From: Brachyhypopomus gauderio
Lineage: Eukaryota > Chordata > Actinopteri > Gymnotiformes > Hypopomidae
Direction of reading: 5' to 3'
Length of the DNA stretch: 64,000 nucleotides
Assembly (NCBI RefSeq): GCF_052324685.1
Contig: NW_027506873.1
Location: forward strand, 2,177,999 to 2,241,998
The notes under the pieces were generated by a model. It was not told the origin of the DNA and did no database searches. It worked only from the letters and a program-made list of their open reading frames with translations. Positions 1 to 11,634 of the stretch are shown piece after piece; position 1 is the stretch's first letter; each line of letters begins with the position of its first letter. A program made the position numbers and the translations under genes.

Positions 1-2040
1 ACAACACCTTTTAGCAGATAATTGAGTTGGAGAACAAATACAACTCCTCCATATTCATTATGGGTAATTTTAACCACACTGATCTGAGGTTTGATTTCAT
101 GAAATACACCAGTGTATTTGTTGTCCCACTAGAGAAGGGGTTCTTGACCACTGCTACCATTAAAGGGTTGCATCCTCATATGCATGTGTGCACCACTTAG
201 CAATGGAGCTCACTCGTATATAGAACATTACATAAAAGCCACAAACCAGTCAAGAAGTCTGTTCAGATATTCATACCTGTGGCTACTGAATCTTCACAGG
301 ACTGTGTCCTACGAAGATACAACAATATTGATGCTTGCACAGGCACTATCATCTCCTATATTAGCTTCTGTGAGATCTGCATTCCTAAGAATGCTGTTGT
401 CAGACACGGCAAGGATAAACCATGGTGAACTAAGGACCTTTAAGGAGAAGAAACTACAGGAGTGGTAACAGAGAAGTGTAGATGAAGGTTCACTCAGCAG
501 AGCCATCCATAAACTCAAGTCAACTACAAAGATTCAACTGAACAAATAGCTGACAATAGTGATGTAAAAGCTGTCTGACAGGCACTGTAGTCTACCATAG
601 GCTACAAGGGGCCCCTGTCAACATTGATTCTAATCTCTCAGGACAATTAAATGTTTTCTACACTAGATTTTCCCTTCCCCATTTATTTTCATTTATTTAT
701 TATAGCCTGTTATCCTTACACCCCCCCCCCCCCACATAGATAATCCTTCTCCCTCTATACTCAGTCTGCCATTTTCTTTCCCACACACCATTCCACTCTT
801 TCATATGAACAAGAAGCCTGTGTCCTCTTCAACGACAATATGTTTTCAAAGCTCGCTGCCCAAATATGGTGTCAACTGCTGCCTTCAAACATTGCACCAG
901 TAATCTAGACACATCTAATCTACAGACATTTTCAGTCTCTGAACCTATGCAGTGTACTTGCCTGCTTTAAATTACCTGTCATCATTTTTGGTTCCCAAAC
1001 AACTCAAATCTCATGTCTGAATGACTATAGACCTGTCATACTCACCTCTGTGGTTATGACACAATTTGACAGGTTGGTTTTCTCCATACCTCAAAGCTTT
1101 TTCTAAACATCTTATAGACCCCTTGAGTTTGCCTACAGACATAATCACTCTACAGAGAATGCCAATGATATGGGGCTTCTCTACCTATTGCAGCACCTGG
1201 ATAAGTCTGATATTTGTGCTGGGATTCTGTTTGTGGACTTTAGCTCAGTTTTTAATACAATCCTTCCAGATCTTCTGGGAGCTGTGTACAAACAGACCCC
1301 ACTGAACATTCACTCCCTGTCTGTCAATGGATTACCAACATGAGAGAATGAATAAGACTAGACCCTCGCCTATCTTACTCTCTTACAGTTTGCATGTGTG
1401 CTTGGCAAGCCTGTGTGTTTTCCTTGCTTCATTCCTTGTTCACTAATGACTGCATTTCTGGTGACAAATCTGTCAACGTCATCAAATTTGCACACGACAC
1501 CTCAGTGGTGAGCCTCATTACTAATAATGATGAATTTCACTACAATAAGGAAGTTGACCGCCTTATGTCATGGTGTGCAAGCAAAAACCTGGAGCTCAAT
1601 ATGAACAAAACAATAGAAATGATGATAGACTGCAAGAATTCACCAACCACTATGCAATTAATGACATCGCTGGCATTCAGGTGGAATCATTCAAGTTTTT
1701 GGGTGCCATTATCTCCAAACCACTGAAATGGAATGCATCACCACACTAGCCAAGAAGATGGTGAGTGTTCTTCCTACAACTGCTGAAGCATGTCTCCATG
1801 TCAGTTCAGACATCCTGGTCCAGATTTATAGGGCTATTATAGAGAGCATCCTGACCTCATCCATCACAGTCTGGTACAACTCTGCCCACTCTTAGGCCAA
1901 GCTAGTCATACGTACAGCTGAGAGGGTCATCAGCTCCCACCTGCTCTCTATCATGGATCTTTAGAGGAAAGGTTCATGGAAATTCAGGTCTGATCCCTCC
2001 CACCCGGCCTTATCTTAAGGCTTCATTCAGGTTCAACCTT
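1..2040 (+). mobile_element. Decayed non-LTR retrotransposon (Jockey/Rex-like LINE)
   Basis: Broken plus-strand reading frames carry pieces of a LINE ORF2. Around 350-440 there is a segment resembling the linker between endonuclease and reverse transcriptase (SYISFCEICIPKNAV, then KPW and TKDL). At 1467-1620 there is a reverse-transcriptase palm remnant (IKFAHDTSVVSLITNNDE, in which FADD has become FAHD) followed by LELNMNKT. The same protein pattern recurs at 34145-35400. Stops and frameshifts are frequent, so this is a fossil. The exact 5' edge is outside the window or unrecognisable. Confidence 0.6.
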
Positions 2041-2134
2041 GCGATACATGTCGGCCATCAACAATAGATGGTGGCATCGTCTTTCGGCCAACTCCAATTC
2101 CTAGTAATTGTAATGTAACTAGCTACTTTGTAAC

Positions 2135-2195
2135 GGGGGGGGGGGGGGGGATTTCAGATTCTATAAATTTTTTTCAAATTTATAGAATCTGAAAT
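2135..2195. repeat. G16 run followed by a perfect 20-bp inverted repeat
   Basis: Sixteen G at 2135-2150 abut a perfect hairpin: left arm 2151-2170, 5-nt loop 2171-2175, right arm 2176-2195. The arms are AT-rich. No gene is seen in 2200-2650. Confidence 0.85.
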
Positions 2196-2658
2196 TGCCG
2201 ATCATGGCGGGTACCTAACCATGTAGCATTGGTGACCATCGATTTAAAACTTGATCAATTGAATGCAATTTCTGTCTTAGGCAGACGCTGCACGTTTACA
2301 GCTGCTAATCTTATGCCTGTGTGAGACATATTGGTTATCGCAGCCCACTGGTTAGCTAAAGTGCCATAAATAATAGTATTTACCACACGTCAAATAAATG
2401 ACAAATGTTTTGCGTCATCCACAATTGGGAAATAAAAAATCAGCATTCCAAATTTCGACTTCATTGTGAAACCGAAGTTACAGACATCTACCTGTCTAAC
2501 CATGACATCTACCTACATGTCTCATGCACACGTAAGATTGGCAGCGGTAAGCGTGCAGCGTCAGCTGTAAGATTAATCGGAAATGACGTCCAATTATGCG
2601 CATGCGTATGTCAAATCGGGTAGTGACAAGTGACAAGGTATTACAGGTATGCTACATA

Positions 2659-2991
2659 GGCTGTATTCGAAATAGCCTACTACATACTGCACTCAGTATA
2701 TACTTGATACTGCATACTGGTCCTCGTAGTAGTATGCAGTACAGTTTCCAGTATGCGACAAAAGCAAAGCATACTACGGGGTCACGTGAATGTAGCGTTG
2801 CATGATGGGATGCAGTACACCGCGAAGATAGCTCTGTTCGCGTACTGGAATATTTTTCAGAAGTAGTAAGTCATCCGGGGATGTTTTGCGTACTGGAATA
2901 ATTATTTTTAGTCATATACTGCATACTGGATACTGATGTGGGGCCCAAGCAGTATGCCAGTGATATGTAGTAGGCTATTTCGGACACAGCC
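2659..2991. mobile_element. MITE with long inverted ends (GGCTGTRTTCGAAATAGCC type)
   Basis: The left end (GGCTGTATTCGAAATAGCC) is mirrored at the right (GGCTATTTCGGACACAGCC). Both ends continue with related CTACTACATACTG / ATATGTAGTAG sequence. Inside are further repeats of the GCATACTG type. ATA flanks both ends and may be a 3-bp target duplication. It has no coding capacity. The superfamily is uncertain. Confidence 0.6.
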
Positions 2992-3000
2992 ATAGACTGC

Positions 3001-3949
3001 ATATGGCAGCCATGTCCAAAGTCCGGCCCATGTTCAAAGTTACATCATAAAATGAATAAGTTTCAGCCCGTCGGCACTGTTGACCACATAAAATACATGC
3101 GTGTAAAAAAGCTATTTTATATTTCACCAGAAGATGGCAGTACACATCATACTGCAGTCGGGTATCTTACCTTACTGTTTCCATCAAACAAGTTGTGTTC
3201 AACCAAATAGACAGTCTGTTTGCACAATAGCTGCCTAGCTTATTAACTACCTTATGAAACAATTTTCTCGTGTTCTCAACCAAATACAAAATAAAAAGTT
3301 TAAAAGATAAGGTCTTTATTAGAACAGTGGAGTGATTGTGAACACTGAATGCTAAAATCAAAAGACCTTCCACACAATGTTTTATCATTTCTTTATTTTA
3401 AATGAAGATGCTAGTCACAGTGTAAAAATCCTCATTGTTAAAGCAGGAAAGGGAAAAACGTGAAGCAAAAGGACAAGACAGGGTGTGGGACAGAGTTGCT
3501 TTATGGATTGGGATAAACACACACAATTGAAGCTGAAACCTGACAAACCACATGTCTCAGCCTAAGAAATAAATAAATGTTAGGCTATACATAATGCTCA
3601 GACGAGCAGCCTTTCAAGAGTATTCTATCAAGAAAGGACGCTGCTCTTTGGCTAGACAAAGGGAAATCATATTAAACTTGAAAAGGTTGAAACACAGATT
3701 ACCAGAAAGGTACTTTCGGGGGGGGTAATATGCACAAATGACTAAATTAGCAACCCCTATAAAGGATTTAGTTAGGCATTTATTTTAAATGTAATTCAAC
3801 AAATTTCAGACAGGAAACTTGGAAACATGTAAACAGTTTGTATATGAAAAATGGCAAATGACATGAAGAATCATCGATATTGCAAATAACACTTCTCTGC
3901 CAGGCACACCTACTTGGGCGGAGTTGATTTGGCTCGCCCCGATACAGAT
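3001..3949. other. 3' flank of akap1, no gene recognised
   Basis: AT-rich sequence downstream of the akap1 stop codon, probably 3' UTR and intergenic DNA. No conserved ORF, RNA gene or transposon end was recognised. Confidence 0.4.
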
Positions 3950-3970
3950 GGGGGGGGGGGGGGGGGGGGG
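3950..3970 (+). repeat. G21 homopolymer (C21 in the akap1 transcript)
   Basis: Twenty-one G on the plus strand. In the akap1 mRNA this is a C-run that starts 22 nt after the stop codon. Confidence 0.9.
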
Positions 3971-3992
3971 CAGCCGTGAGTGAGCGTCATTA

Positions 3993-5823
3993 TCAGTGGC
4001 TGTCCAACCACGAACAAAACCCACGCTCAACCAGCAGCCCATTCACCGAAATCATCTATACAAGCAGACGTATAGATTTACAACAGGGCAGCCTTTGTTG
4101 CTTCAAAAAGTTTCTAAATAGCTATTGTATGACCAGATTGAAATATACATGGACATTTGTTAATTCAAAGTAGCAGTTCTAAATGTAATTTGTGTGATTA
4201 ATGAAATGTAATGTGAATACAGACCTCCTCTCCAGCCTGTCGCCACATATGTACTAGAGGCAGGCCACTCTGAGCTCCGCTGACCTGGGAACAGAAGCCA
4301 GCCGAGTGATGCAGAGATTTACACCTGTTCTTTAGGCTCGAGTGAGTCAGTCTACCCTGCTGGGACAATGATTAAAGAGCTTCTTCCCGCCCGGAGCCCC
4401 TCGGAGCTGACGCAGGCGCAACTTTACACCCATACGCTTCGCGCCTCTCTCCATGTGCAACCTACATGAAATACTACATAAACATGATGGACTCCTCTCA
4501 GGGGGAAAAGGGGTAGAAGAGCCCTGCTTTCATTTGGAGAGTGAGATCAAAAGGAAAAGAGAGAAATGACGATCACAAGATCGGTTCCTTACCTTTATGA
4601 TTAAAGAGACTCCTTGCGTCAATTCCTCAAGTGCTTCTTTGGCCTCCAGAGAGAAGTCCTCCATCCCTGTGTCATCAAGCAAACGTCATTGCGAGACTGT
4701 GGTTATGTGGCTATGACCGAGACTGACTGGGCCCAGATGGGTCTCAATTACAAAGCACAGATAATGTGCAGTGCCAAAAGTCCTGGGGACAGTGTAATTA
4801 TAACTTTTGCTGCTTATCCAAAATGGATGCCTGATCACAAAAAATGCAATTATAGTAGAAGACACATACATGTATAAAATAAATACATACATCTCAAAGT
4901 AAATCAGCAATAAAAATGTATGTCATGTACCTTTAAAGGACTGAACATGCAGGAATCATCATCTTACTGATAATTATGCAGACACGTGTAATATTTTACC
5001 TGGCAAAGGTGCAATATTTTCTAGCATAACTTCAGATGCTTGGAAAGGCAGGGACACAAAATCCGATCTGTAAAAATAAGGGAGTGAGTCACCATGGCTA
5101 AGAAAATTAATCCTGGAGATTAAACCAAAGTCCAAAAGATGTAGGAAATGCAGACCGTATCTGTCTGAGGGCACCGAGGTTAACAGTTACATAACCACCA
5201 TAGTCCACGTATCTGATCTGGACCATGTTGGAGTTTCTGTAGTGCTGGATAACCTGAGCTCTCCACCAGCTGCCTCCAGCAGAGGGCGCTGCACACAACA
5301 CCCCCGCTGAGATGAGAGAGAGAAGGGTATTAGGAAATAAGAAGAATTTCTTCATGAATGCAGTTCTAGGTTTGGGTGTGGGTGTGTGTGTGTGTGTGTG
5401 TGTAGTATAGAACAACTAAAATGAACTAGGCATAAAGGAAAGTGGATGCCCATGTGAGAGGCTGTGTGAAACAGGACCTGTGAAGCATTTGATAACATCA
5501 CACACTGCAGGTGAGAAATGACAGTGTGTGTGAAAAGAGACGAGAAGGGGGCCTGTGTGAGAGAACAAACTAGCGCCTGAATGCAGGTCGTGTGTGTGTG
5601 TGTGTGTGTGTGTGAGAGAAAGAGTAGCTGGTTGTCACCATTCACCTTCCACAGGGGCAGGGAGGCCAGGGCAACCCGGCTGTGAGTAACAGAAGTGCAT
5701 GTGCTCGGTTAGACCCTGCAGGCTGTAGTAGGACGGGTGTGTGTGTTGCTGCACAAACAGATAGTTCACCGCCTCCACCCGCGGCACCATCACCTCCACT
5801 GATCTCTCTTGGGGGAGCAGCAG

Positions 5824-5904
<81 letters not shown>

Positions 5905-8740
5905 TGTACTCAAAAGCAAAAATGCCTTAATTTTATTGCAGCTGTGCCTTTGTTGGTACTGGTGGATGTAAGCGGTGTCTGTGAGGGGCACTGACCCAGG
6001 ATGTGAGGGGGACAGAGGTGAGGGGAGACGGCTGTGCGCCACTGCTCCGGTTGCTCAAATCCAAATCCTTGAACTTCTTCCTGATTAGTGCCAGAGCGTT
6101 TTCTACCTGCACCTCTGAGCCTGAAAGGGTCAAAGCAACATCTTGGAATGGGTAGGTGTGCTACTGCCACCCAGTGGTTGATGGTCGACATTACTTACAC
6201 CGTTTTTCTAACCTGACTAGATAACCGTAACTGCAATTGTAATGGTGAAGACACCCTTTTTATTAGCAGCTGTCAGAGTTAGCTACGTTATACATGGTGA
6301 AGGTGTTAACACATTTAAAACGTGGCCGAGTTGGTGTTAACTAAATCAGTGTATATTAATAGGAACAAAATCCAAACTGAAAAAGACGTTAATGCTCATT
6401 AGTAATTCATAAACAAGGCCCTATTAAAGGTAATCAATACCTAGCTGACCTGCAGATGTTGTTTTAATGATCTCACTTTAGCAAACAATGCATCCAGCAC
6501 TTCCTTACAGTCTAAAGGAGACACGCTCCACTGGCCCAGTCTGGAGGAAACAGAAGACAATTAACTGCGAGCAAGCCACGCCCCCTTGGGAGCCAACTCA
6601 CCCTCTATATGACAGATCTGAAAGTCATGCGTGTAAGGCAGAGTAGACACATAGATCTTTGCGCCCGAGTTTTGCTTCAGGAAGCCAATATGTTTCCCCT
6701 GCTTCCCAATTAATCGCCCAACAAGGTGCTGCAAAACAAGGGTTGTGTTGACCATTAATAAGATAAACGCTGAAATGAATGTTAAATCATCAGGGACAGG
6801 AAGTGCTGCCCACTCTCTTTACAATAGCGCGTGGACCGTGGCTGGCCGAGGCGTACACCATGGAGTGTGTTGGGTTAGTTAATAGGACTGCACAGACACA
6901 GAACTCTTCCCACACACAATGAGGATTGGTTGCATGGCTCAGTGTCTTTGGGCTCCTGTTCTGCTGCCCCACCACCCCAAAGCTAGAAATCCCTCAGGCC
7001 CAGTCCTGACAACTCCAGACCCTGCACCTCCATCAAACCAACTCGCTTCAGGCAGGATCAAACCAAATCGAGGCACGCTGGAGCACAAGCCGTTTAAATG
7101 TCACATACATGCGCTTCCAGGGCTGAGAACAACTAAGATCACTCAATCACACACCCAAAACCTCAGAGCGCCATCAGCATTTTAATCTGAGGCCAGCTCG
7201 AGTCGAGATCAGGCAGGCTCGTGGCGAGACGAGACGAGACAAGGCTCACCGCGGGCACCTCCACCTCCCACAGGCCGAGGAGCGAGCTCGGCAACGGTGC
7301 GGCTCCGTCTCCGCTGCTGCCTCCGCCCACTCCGCTCACACACTTCACACCGTTAGCACCTGTACGGGAGAACGAGGCGGCCCCAAGGTTACACGAGCGT
7401 GCAAATGTTATGTGCAAACATTAAAGCCATCTGCTCGCAAAGCACGTTGGGTGAAACTGAAAGGAAAAGCAGGTACGTCAATGAGTTTTAGAAGAGGCAT
7501 CTGTTGCTGCTGAAGGTTTAGACCTGGATGACAGAAGTCATTTTAGGCTGTGGCGTTTATAGAATCAAACAAGCAGAGTGGAAGAAAACGCATGTTAGAC
7601 AACAGATCAAACAATGTCACCAAGCACACATACAGGCTAACCTTTCAAAGTACCTTTCGAACCTTTTTCACTCCTTCCAGCCACGGCAAGGTGAGGTTCT
7701 TGAGTTTTACATTCAGAATCTACTGTGCCAGTTGCGAGAGCCCCCTCGTCAAGCAGGGCCGAGTGCGCCTCTCCTCGGCTGGATGGATCCTCCAGCCCTG
7801 CCCTGTCCCCCACATGGCGTGCGCTGTCGCCAGAGTCCTCTTGGGGTTCGGCTGCTGAAGGACTCATGGGTTGGACGCATTCCTGTTCCTCCACTGCTCC
7901 ACTAAGGGCACCATGACCTGTCTGAAGTGTTGTCGGGGCATGAAGCTCTTTGCTGGTAACCAATAAGCTTCCGTTCATGCTGGTCTCCATCTCAAGGTGG
8001 TCTTGGGTAACAATCTCAGCTTCACTCATAGGATTCCCGCATGGGTTCTGTTGGCGATTCCTTTTCAAATCAGAATCACCGCTCACCAGGATCTCCTCCA
8101 TGGCAGTATGGGGAACGTCCTTGCCCGTACTGGAAGGGAAGTTCTCCAGCCGTTTCAGAAACTGCCTTTCAGCCCCACGTCTCCTGAAGCTGACTGTCCT
8201 TGTTGTCTGTGCTATAGCGGAGTCCATCTCGCTGGCTCTAAAGCCTCTAGAGACAACATCCTCAGTCTCAGCGTCTGGTTTCTCAGCGAGAAGCACAGAT
8301 GCCCAAATCTCAGAAACCCTGCCTTCAGGGTCTGGCCGAAGCCCTTTCAGAAGTCGCGGTGACGGGGAGGAGATAGGAGTGCCATATGGTGATGATGCAG
8401 ACAGGACAGGATGATCAATAGTACTATTAAGAGAAGAGTAGCCTGAATCCTCCAGGTCCAGACTCTGGTCACCATTACAACTACCACTTGAACTCCCATG
8501 TTCTTGCTGTAAGTGGCTCATGTGCCTGTTCTGTGGTGTCAGAGCAGTATCATATACGCTCGCCCCCTGCTTATCCAGACTCAACACATCAGCAGAGGAG
8601 GGAGTCAAGCTGCATGTGGCCATGTCATCTTTCTCCACCTGCATACAGGCTCTCCTCTTCCTCCTGAAAACATACCAGCACCAGCCGAGCAGAGCCAGTG
8701 CCGAGAACGGCACCAGCGGCCGGAGAAGACGTGGCAGCAT
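3993..8740 (-). CDS. akap1: A-kinase anchoring protein 1 (AKAP1), complete, 10 coding exons
   Basis: AKAP1 tethers PKA, PP1 and mRNAs to the outer mitochondrial membrane. Coding exons in transcript order: 8740-~7654, 7359-7250, 6728-6602, 6120-5996, 5823-5646, 5306-5156, 5067-5000, 4666-4593, 4284-4225, 4055-3993. All have GT/AG borders and compatible phases; they total 2043 nt (680 residues plus stop). Residues 8-24 are a hydrophobic anchor followed by FRRKRR, the mitochondrial-targeting layout of the family. The KH domain begins near residue 394 with [10 protein letters not shown] (GXXG loop GKQG at 407-410) and continues [13 protein letters not shown]. The Tudor domain (about 540-620) has SWWRAQVI and IRYVDYGGY. 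An RTVSF motif at 181-185 fits the PP1-docking RVxF rule (inference). I see no clear PKA RII-binding helix in exon 1, which is poorly conserved. The end of exon 1 is ambiguous: three in-phase GT donors lie at 7640-7665. Confidence 0.93.
5384..5402. repeat. (TG)n microsatellite in an akap1 intron
   Basis: Short TG tract in the intron between the exons at 5646-5823 and 5156-5306. Another short TG tract lies at about 5590-5612 in the same intron. Confidence 0.9.
5826..5900. repeat. (CA)n, about 37 units, ending at an akap1 splice acceptor
   Basis: A pure CA tract on the plus strand (TG in the transcript) that runs directly into the TAG acceptor at 5824-5826 of the exon 5823-5646. It occupies 75 of the 172 nt of that intron and takes the place of the polypyrimidine tract. 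Confidence 0.9.
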
Positions 8741-8764
8741 CTTGTACCGGACACCTCCTCCTAC

Positions 8765-9795
8765 TGTGATGGAGGGAGAGAGAAGGAGAGAGAGGTAGAG
8801 GGGGAGAGAGAGAGCGAGAGAGAGAGGTCAAGTCCATGCAATCAGGTCTTTGTTCCTGGAGTGGGTGTGAATGGTGAGAAGCTCGAATGGCGGAGGTATA
8901 AACTTTGTGTGTGGTGGGGATGCCAAACCACAGAAACAGCACAAGGCGGAGATCTGATTGGCACAGACAAGAGCACAGCCATTATCAGGCCAAGGGAGGA
9001 CAAAGCACAGAACTCCGGTAACACAAGGAAGGGTGCAAGTACAGTACAATAGATAAAGAAATGTGTCCAAATTAAATCAGGAATGAAGAAAATGAACAAT
9101 AATATTATTTCTACATGTATATTAATTTGGAACATTAACGTTGAATAGAGTATAAACAGAAGTTCCAAATAAATGAATGAAAGAAAGAACCTGAAATCAA
9201 CAAAAATATTTGCAGTATAATCCTTAAAAAATAATAATTAGGCTTAAAAAGATGCCTGCGTTGTAAGTTATATAAAGAATGACATGAGGGGGGGGCGGCA
9301 CGTTGCCCTTCAAAACTTCGGAGTACTGACAGCAACACTTGACTGGAACAGACCCAACACACTAGTACACCTCTCGGAAAAGTGATTCCAGCCCTTGTCC
9401 TGTCAGAACGGTAAATACAGCACACTCTAGACGTTTATATAAAGTGTAAGAAGAACCTGGTGGACCTGAGCATATAGGCTACTGTATTCAAAATGGCCTG
9501 AAGGTTGTTCAAGACTCGCTGGTGAGTTTAAAGCGAGCACGTGCACGTTTGGTTCTCCATTAATTAGTCGCGCGTGTCAGTTTTACAACACTGCCATCTA
9601 GCAAAAACACTCAAACAATGATTCATCAAAACGGAATTAAAGATACTAGATGCTTTAGAACAAATGAATCAAGTAATTCTGTACACTTTCTATATCAAAA
9701 CAAATGATCAGATTTCAAGCCTAGGCGCATCACACTGAAAATCTGTTATTCGTATGAAAAATGTCGCTACGGAATAAATACGAACGAGTACATAC
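8765..9795 (-). other. Probable first intron of akap1
   Basis: A CT-rich tract (GA on the plus strand, about 8768-8825) ends in ATCACAG at 8764, a good acceptor 24 nt before the akap1 ATG. No other gene is visible here. ORFs in this stretch are low-complexity or lack recognisable features. Confidence 0.5.
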
Positions 9796-9900
9796 CTTTT
9801 AAGTCGCGAAACGCAGTCTTGTTGAACGTCAGATACGGTATTCGTTGGCAGCCCTTAGGAAGCGTACCGTGTCATCCTGCTTTGTAGTCCCACGTGCTTA
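9796..9900 (-). promoter_or_regulatory. Putative akap1 non-coding first exon and promoter
   Basis: On the minus strand, sequence ending AAAAG is followed at 9795 by GTATGT, a strong donor. A CpG-containing stretch lies upstream (about 9800-9910). With the acceptor at 8764 this gives a short 5' UTR exon. The transcription start is not defined by the sequence. Confidence 0.35.
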
Positions 9901-10268
9901 ACGCCCCATTATTACGCTGACTGACGGAGATCAATAACTAAGTGCCATCAGAAACATGTTTATTACATGCCACGATTTAGCCGTCTTTAATTAAAGTTTT
10001 TTTAATAGAATTATTTAGCCTAGTATTTTCAAAACACACTACTCAAAAAAAATAAAGGGAACACTTAAACACAATGTAACTCCAAGTAAACCACACGTCT
10101 GTGAAACCAACCTGTTCATTTAGGAATCAACACTGTGAATCAATTTCACCTGCTGTTGTGCAAATGGAACAGACAACAGGTAGAAATGAGAGGCAATTTG
10201 CAAAACACCCCCTATAAAGGAGTGGTTCTGCAGGTGGTGACCTTTTCTCTGTTCTCCTCGTTTCTGGC

Positions 10269-10634
10269 CAGTGTTGCCAGGTCTTACAAAAATATTCCGC
10301 CCAAAGTCAGTGTAAAATCCGCCCCTCAGAAGCCTAAACTAGCCCAAAGGCCCAAAGTTGTTGAGCGGGGGGTGGCGGCGAGTGTAAGTTGTTGAGCGGG
10401 GGGGGGGGGGGGGGGGGGGGGACCAACCAAGATCAACCCCCCAGGGTGTGTTAAAATTTAGACAAATTAAGTATTATATCGCCATCGATTCTTAGCGTTG
10501 ACTTGTAACTCCCGCGGTGGCCCAACTCAAAAGTAGCCCAAAAAACCGCACCCCGCAACCCCAGAATTTTTACCCGCGGAAGGACTTTCAAACAAGCCCA
10601 ATTTGGCGTGAAAACCGCAAACCTGGCAACACTG
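10269..10634. mobile_element. hAT MITE nested in the Tc1 element, TSD TTTCTGGC
   Basis: Begins CAGTGTTGCCAGGT and ends ACCTGGCAACACTG, a 14-bp perfect terminal inverted repeat. It is flanked by the 8-bp direct repeat TTTCTGGC (10261-10268 and 10635-10642), the hAT signature. It interrupts the Tc1 transposase region. It contains a G-run near 10397-10420 and no ORF of note. A relative lies at 24384-24566. Confidence 0.9.
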
Positions 10635-11284
10635 TTTCTGGCTGATGTTTTAGTCACTTTGGCATTTTGTCAGTTATCTCACCACAGAGGTAGCATGATG
10701 TGGTGTCTACAACCCACAGAAGTGTCTGTCAGCAGTGTCCAGAGCATGGAGCAGCACACCAGGAGACATGGACGGGGCCGTAGGAGGGCAACAACCCTGC
10801 AGCAGGACCACCAGCTCCTCTTTTGTGCAAGGAGGAACAGGAGGAGCAGTGCCAGAGCCCTCCAGCAGGCCACTAATATCCATGTTTCTGCTCAAACTGT
10901 CAGAAACAGACTCCACGAGGGTTGAATGAGGACCCGACGTCCACAAGTGGGGCTTGTGCTTACAGCCCAACACCGTGCGGAGCGAGAACACCAAGAGTGG
11001 CTGCTGCCTGCAACATTCTCCAACATGACCGGTTTGGCAGTGGGTCAGTAATGGTGTGGGGAGGCATTTCTTTGGAGGGCCGCACAGACCTCCATGTGTG
11101 AGCCAGAGGTAGCCTGACTGCCATTAGTTACCGGGATGAGATCCTGCCCGTTCCCCAGACCTGAATCCAGTCGAGCACATCTGGGACATCATCCTCCAAC
11201 GCCACGTTATACCACAGACTGTCCAGGAGTTGACTGACGCTTTAATCCAGGTCTGGGAGGAGATTCCTCAGGAGAACATCTGCC

Positions 11285-11634
11285 GTCTCATCAGGAGCAT
11301 GCCCAGGTGTTGTAGGGAGGTCTCATCAGGAGCATGTCCAGGTGTTGTAGGGAGGTCTCATCAGGAGCATGCCCAGGTGTTGTAGGGAGGTCTCATCAGG
11401 AGCATGCCCAGGCGTTGTAGGGAGGTCTCATCAGGAGCATGTCCAGGTGTTGTAGGGAGGTCTCATCAGGAGCATGTCCAGGTGTTGTAGGGAGGTCTCA
11501 TCATGAGCATGCCCAGGAGTTGTAGGGAGGTCTCATCAGGAGCATGTCCAGGTGTTGTAGGGAGGTCTCATCAGGAGCATGCCCAGGTGTTGTAGGGAGG
11601 TCTCATCAGGAGCATGTCCAGGTGTTGTAGGGAG
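11285..11634 (+). repeat. 35-bp minisatellite, 10 copies, inside a transposase gene end
   Basis: Ten head-to-tail 35-bp units starting GTCTCATCAGGAGCATG, with few substitutions. A single unit corresponds to the IRSMPRRCREV end of the transposase. Because 35 is not a multiple of three, the array shifts the frame with each unit. Confidence 0.95.

Noticed and set aside
3167..3388. Minus-strand ORF ending NRLSIWLNTTCLMETVR as the akap1 C-terminus
   Set aside because: A better terminal exon with correct acceptor, phase and the LVERG...SWLDSH pattern exists at 4055-3993.
5642..6042. ORFs made of poly-Cys-Val or poly-His-Thr
   Set aside because: CA/TG microsatellite translations; the genuine frame here is the akap1 exon 5823-5646.
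11285..11634. Possible CRISPR-like array
   Set aside because: Units are directly adjacent with no unique spacers and the DNA is eukaryotic; it is a minisatellite. The same reasoning applies to 19590, 51508 and 62091.
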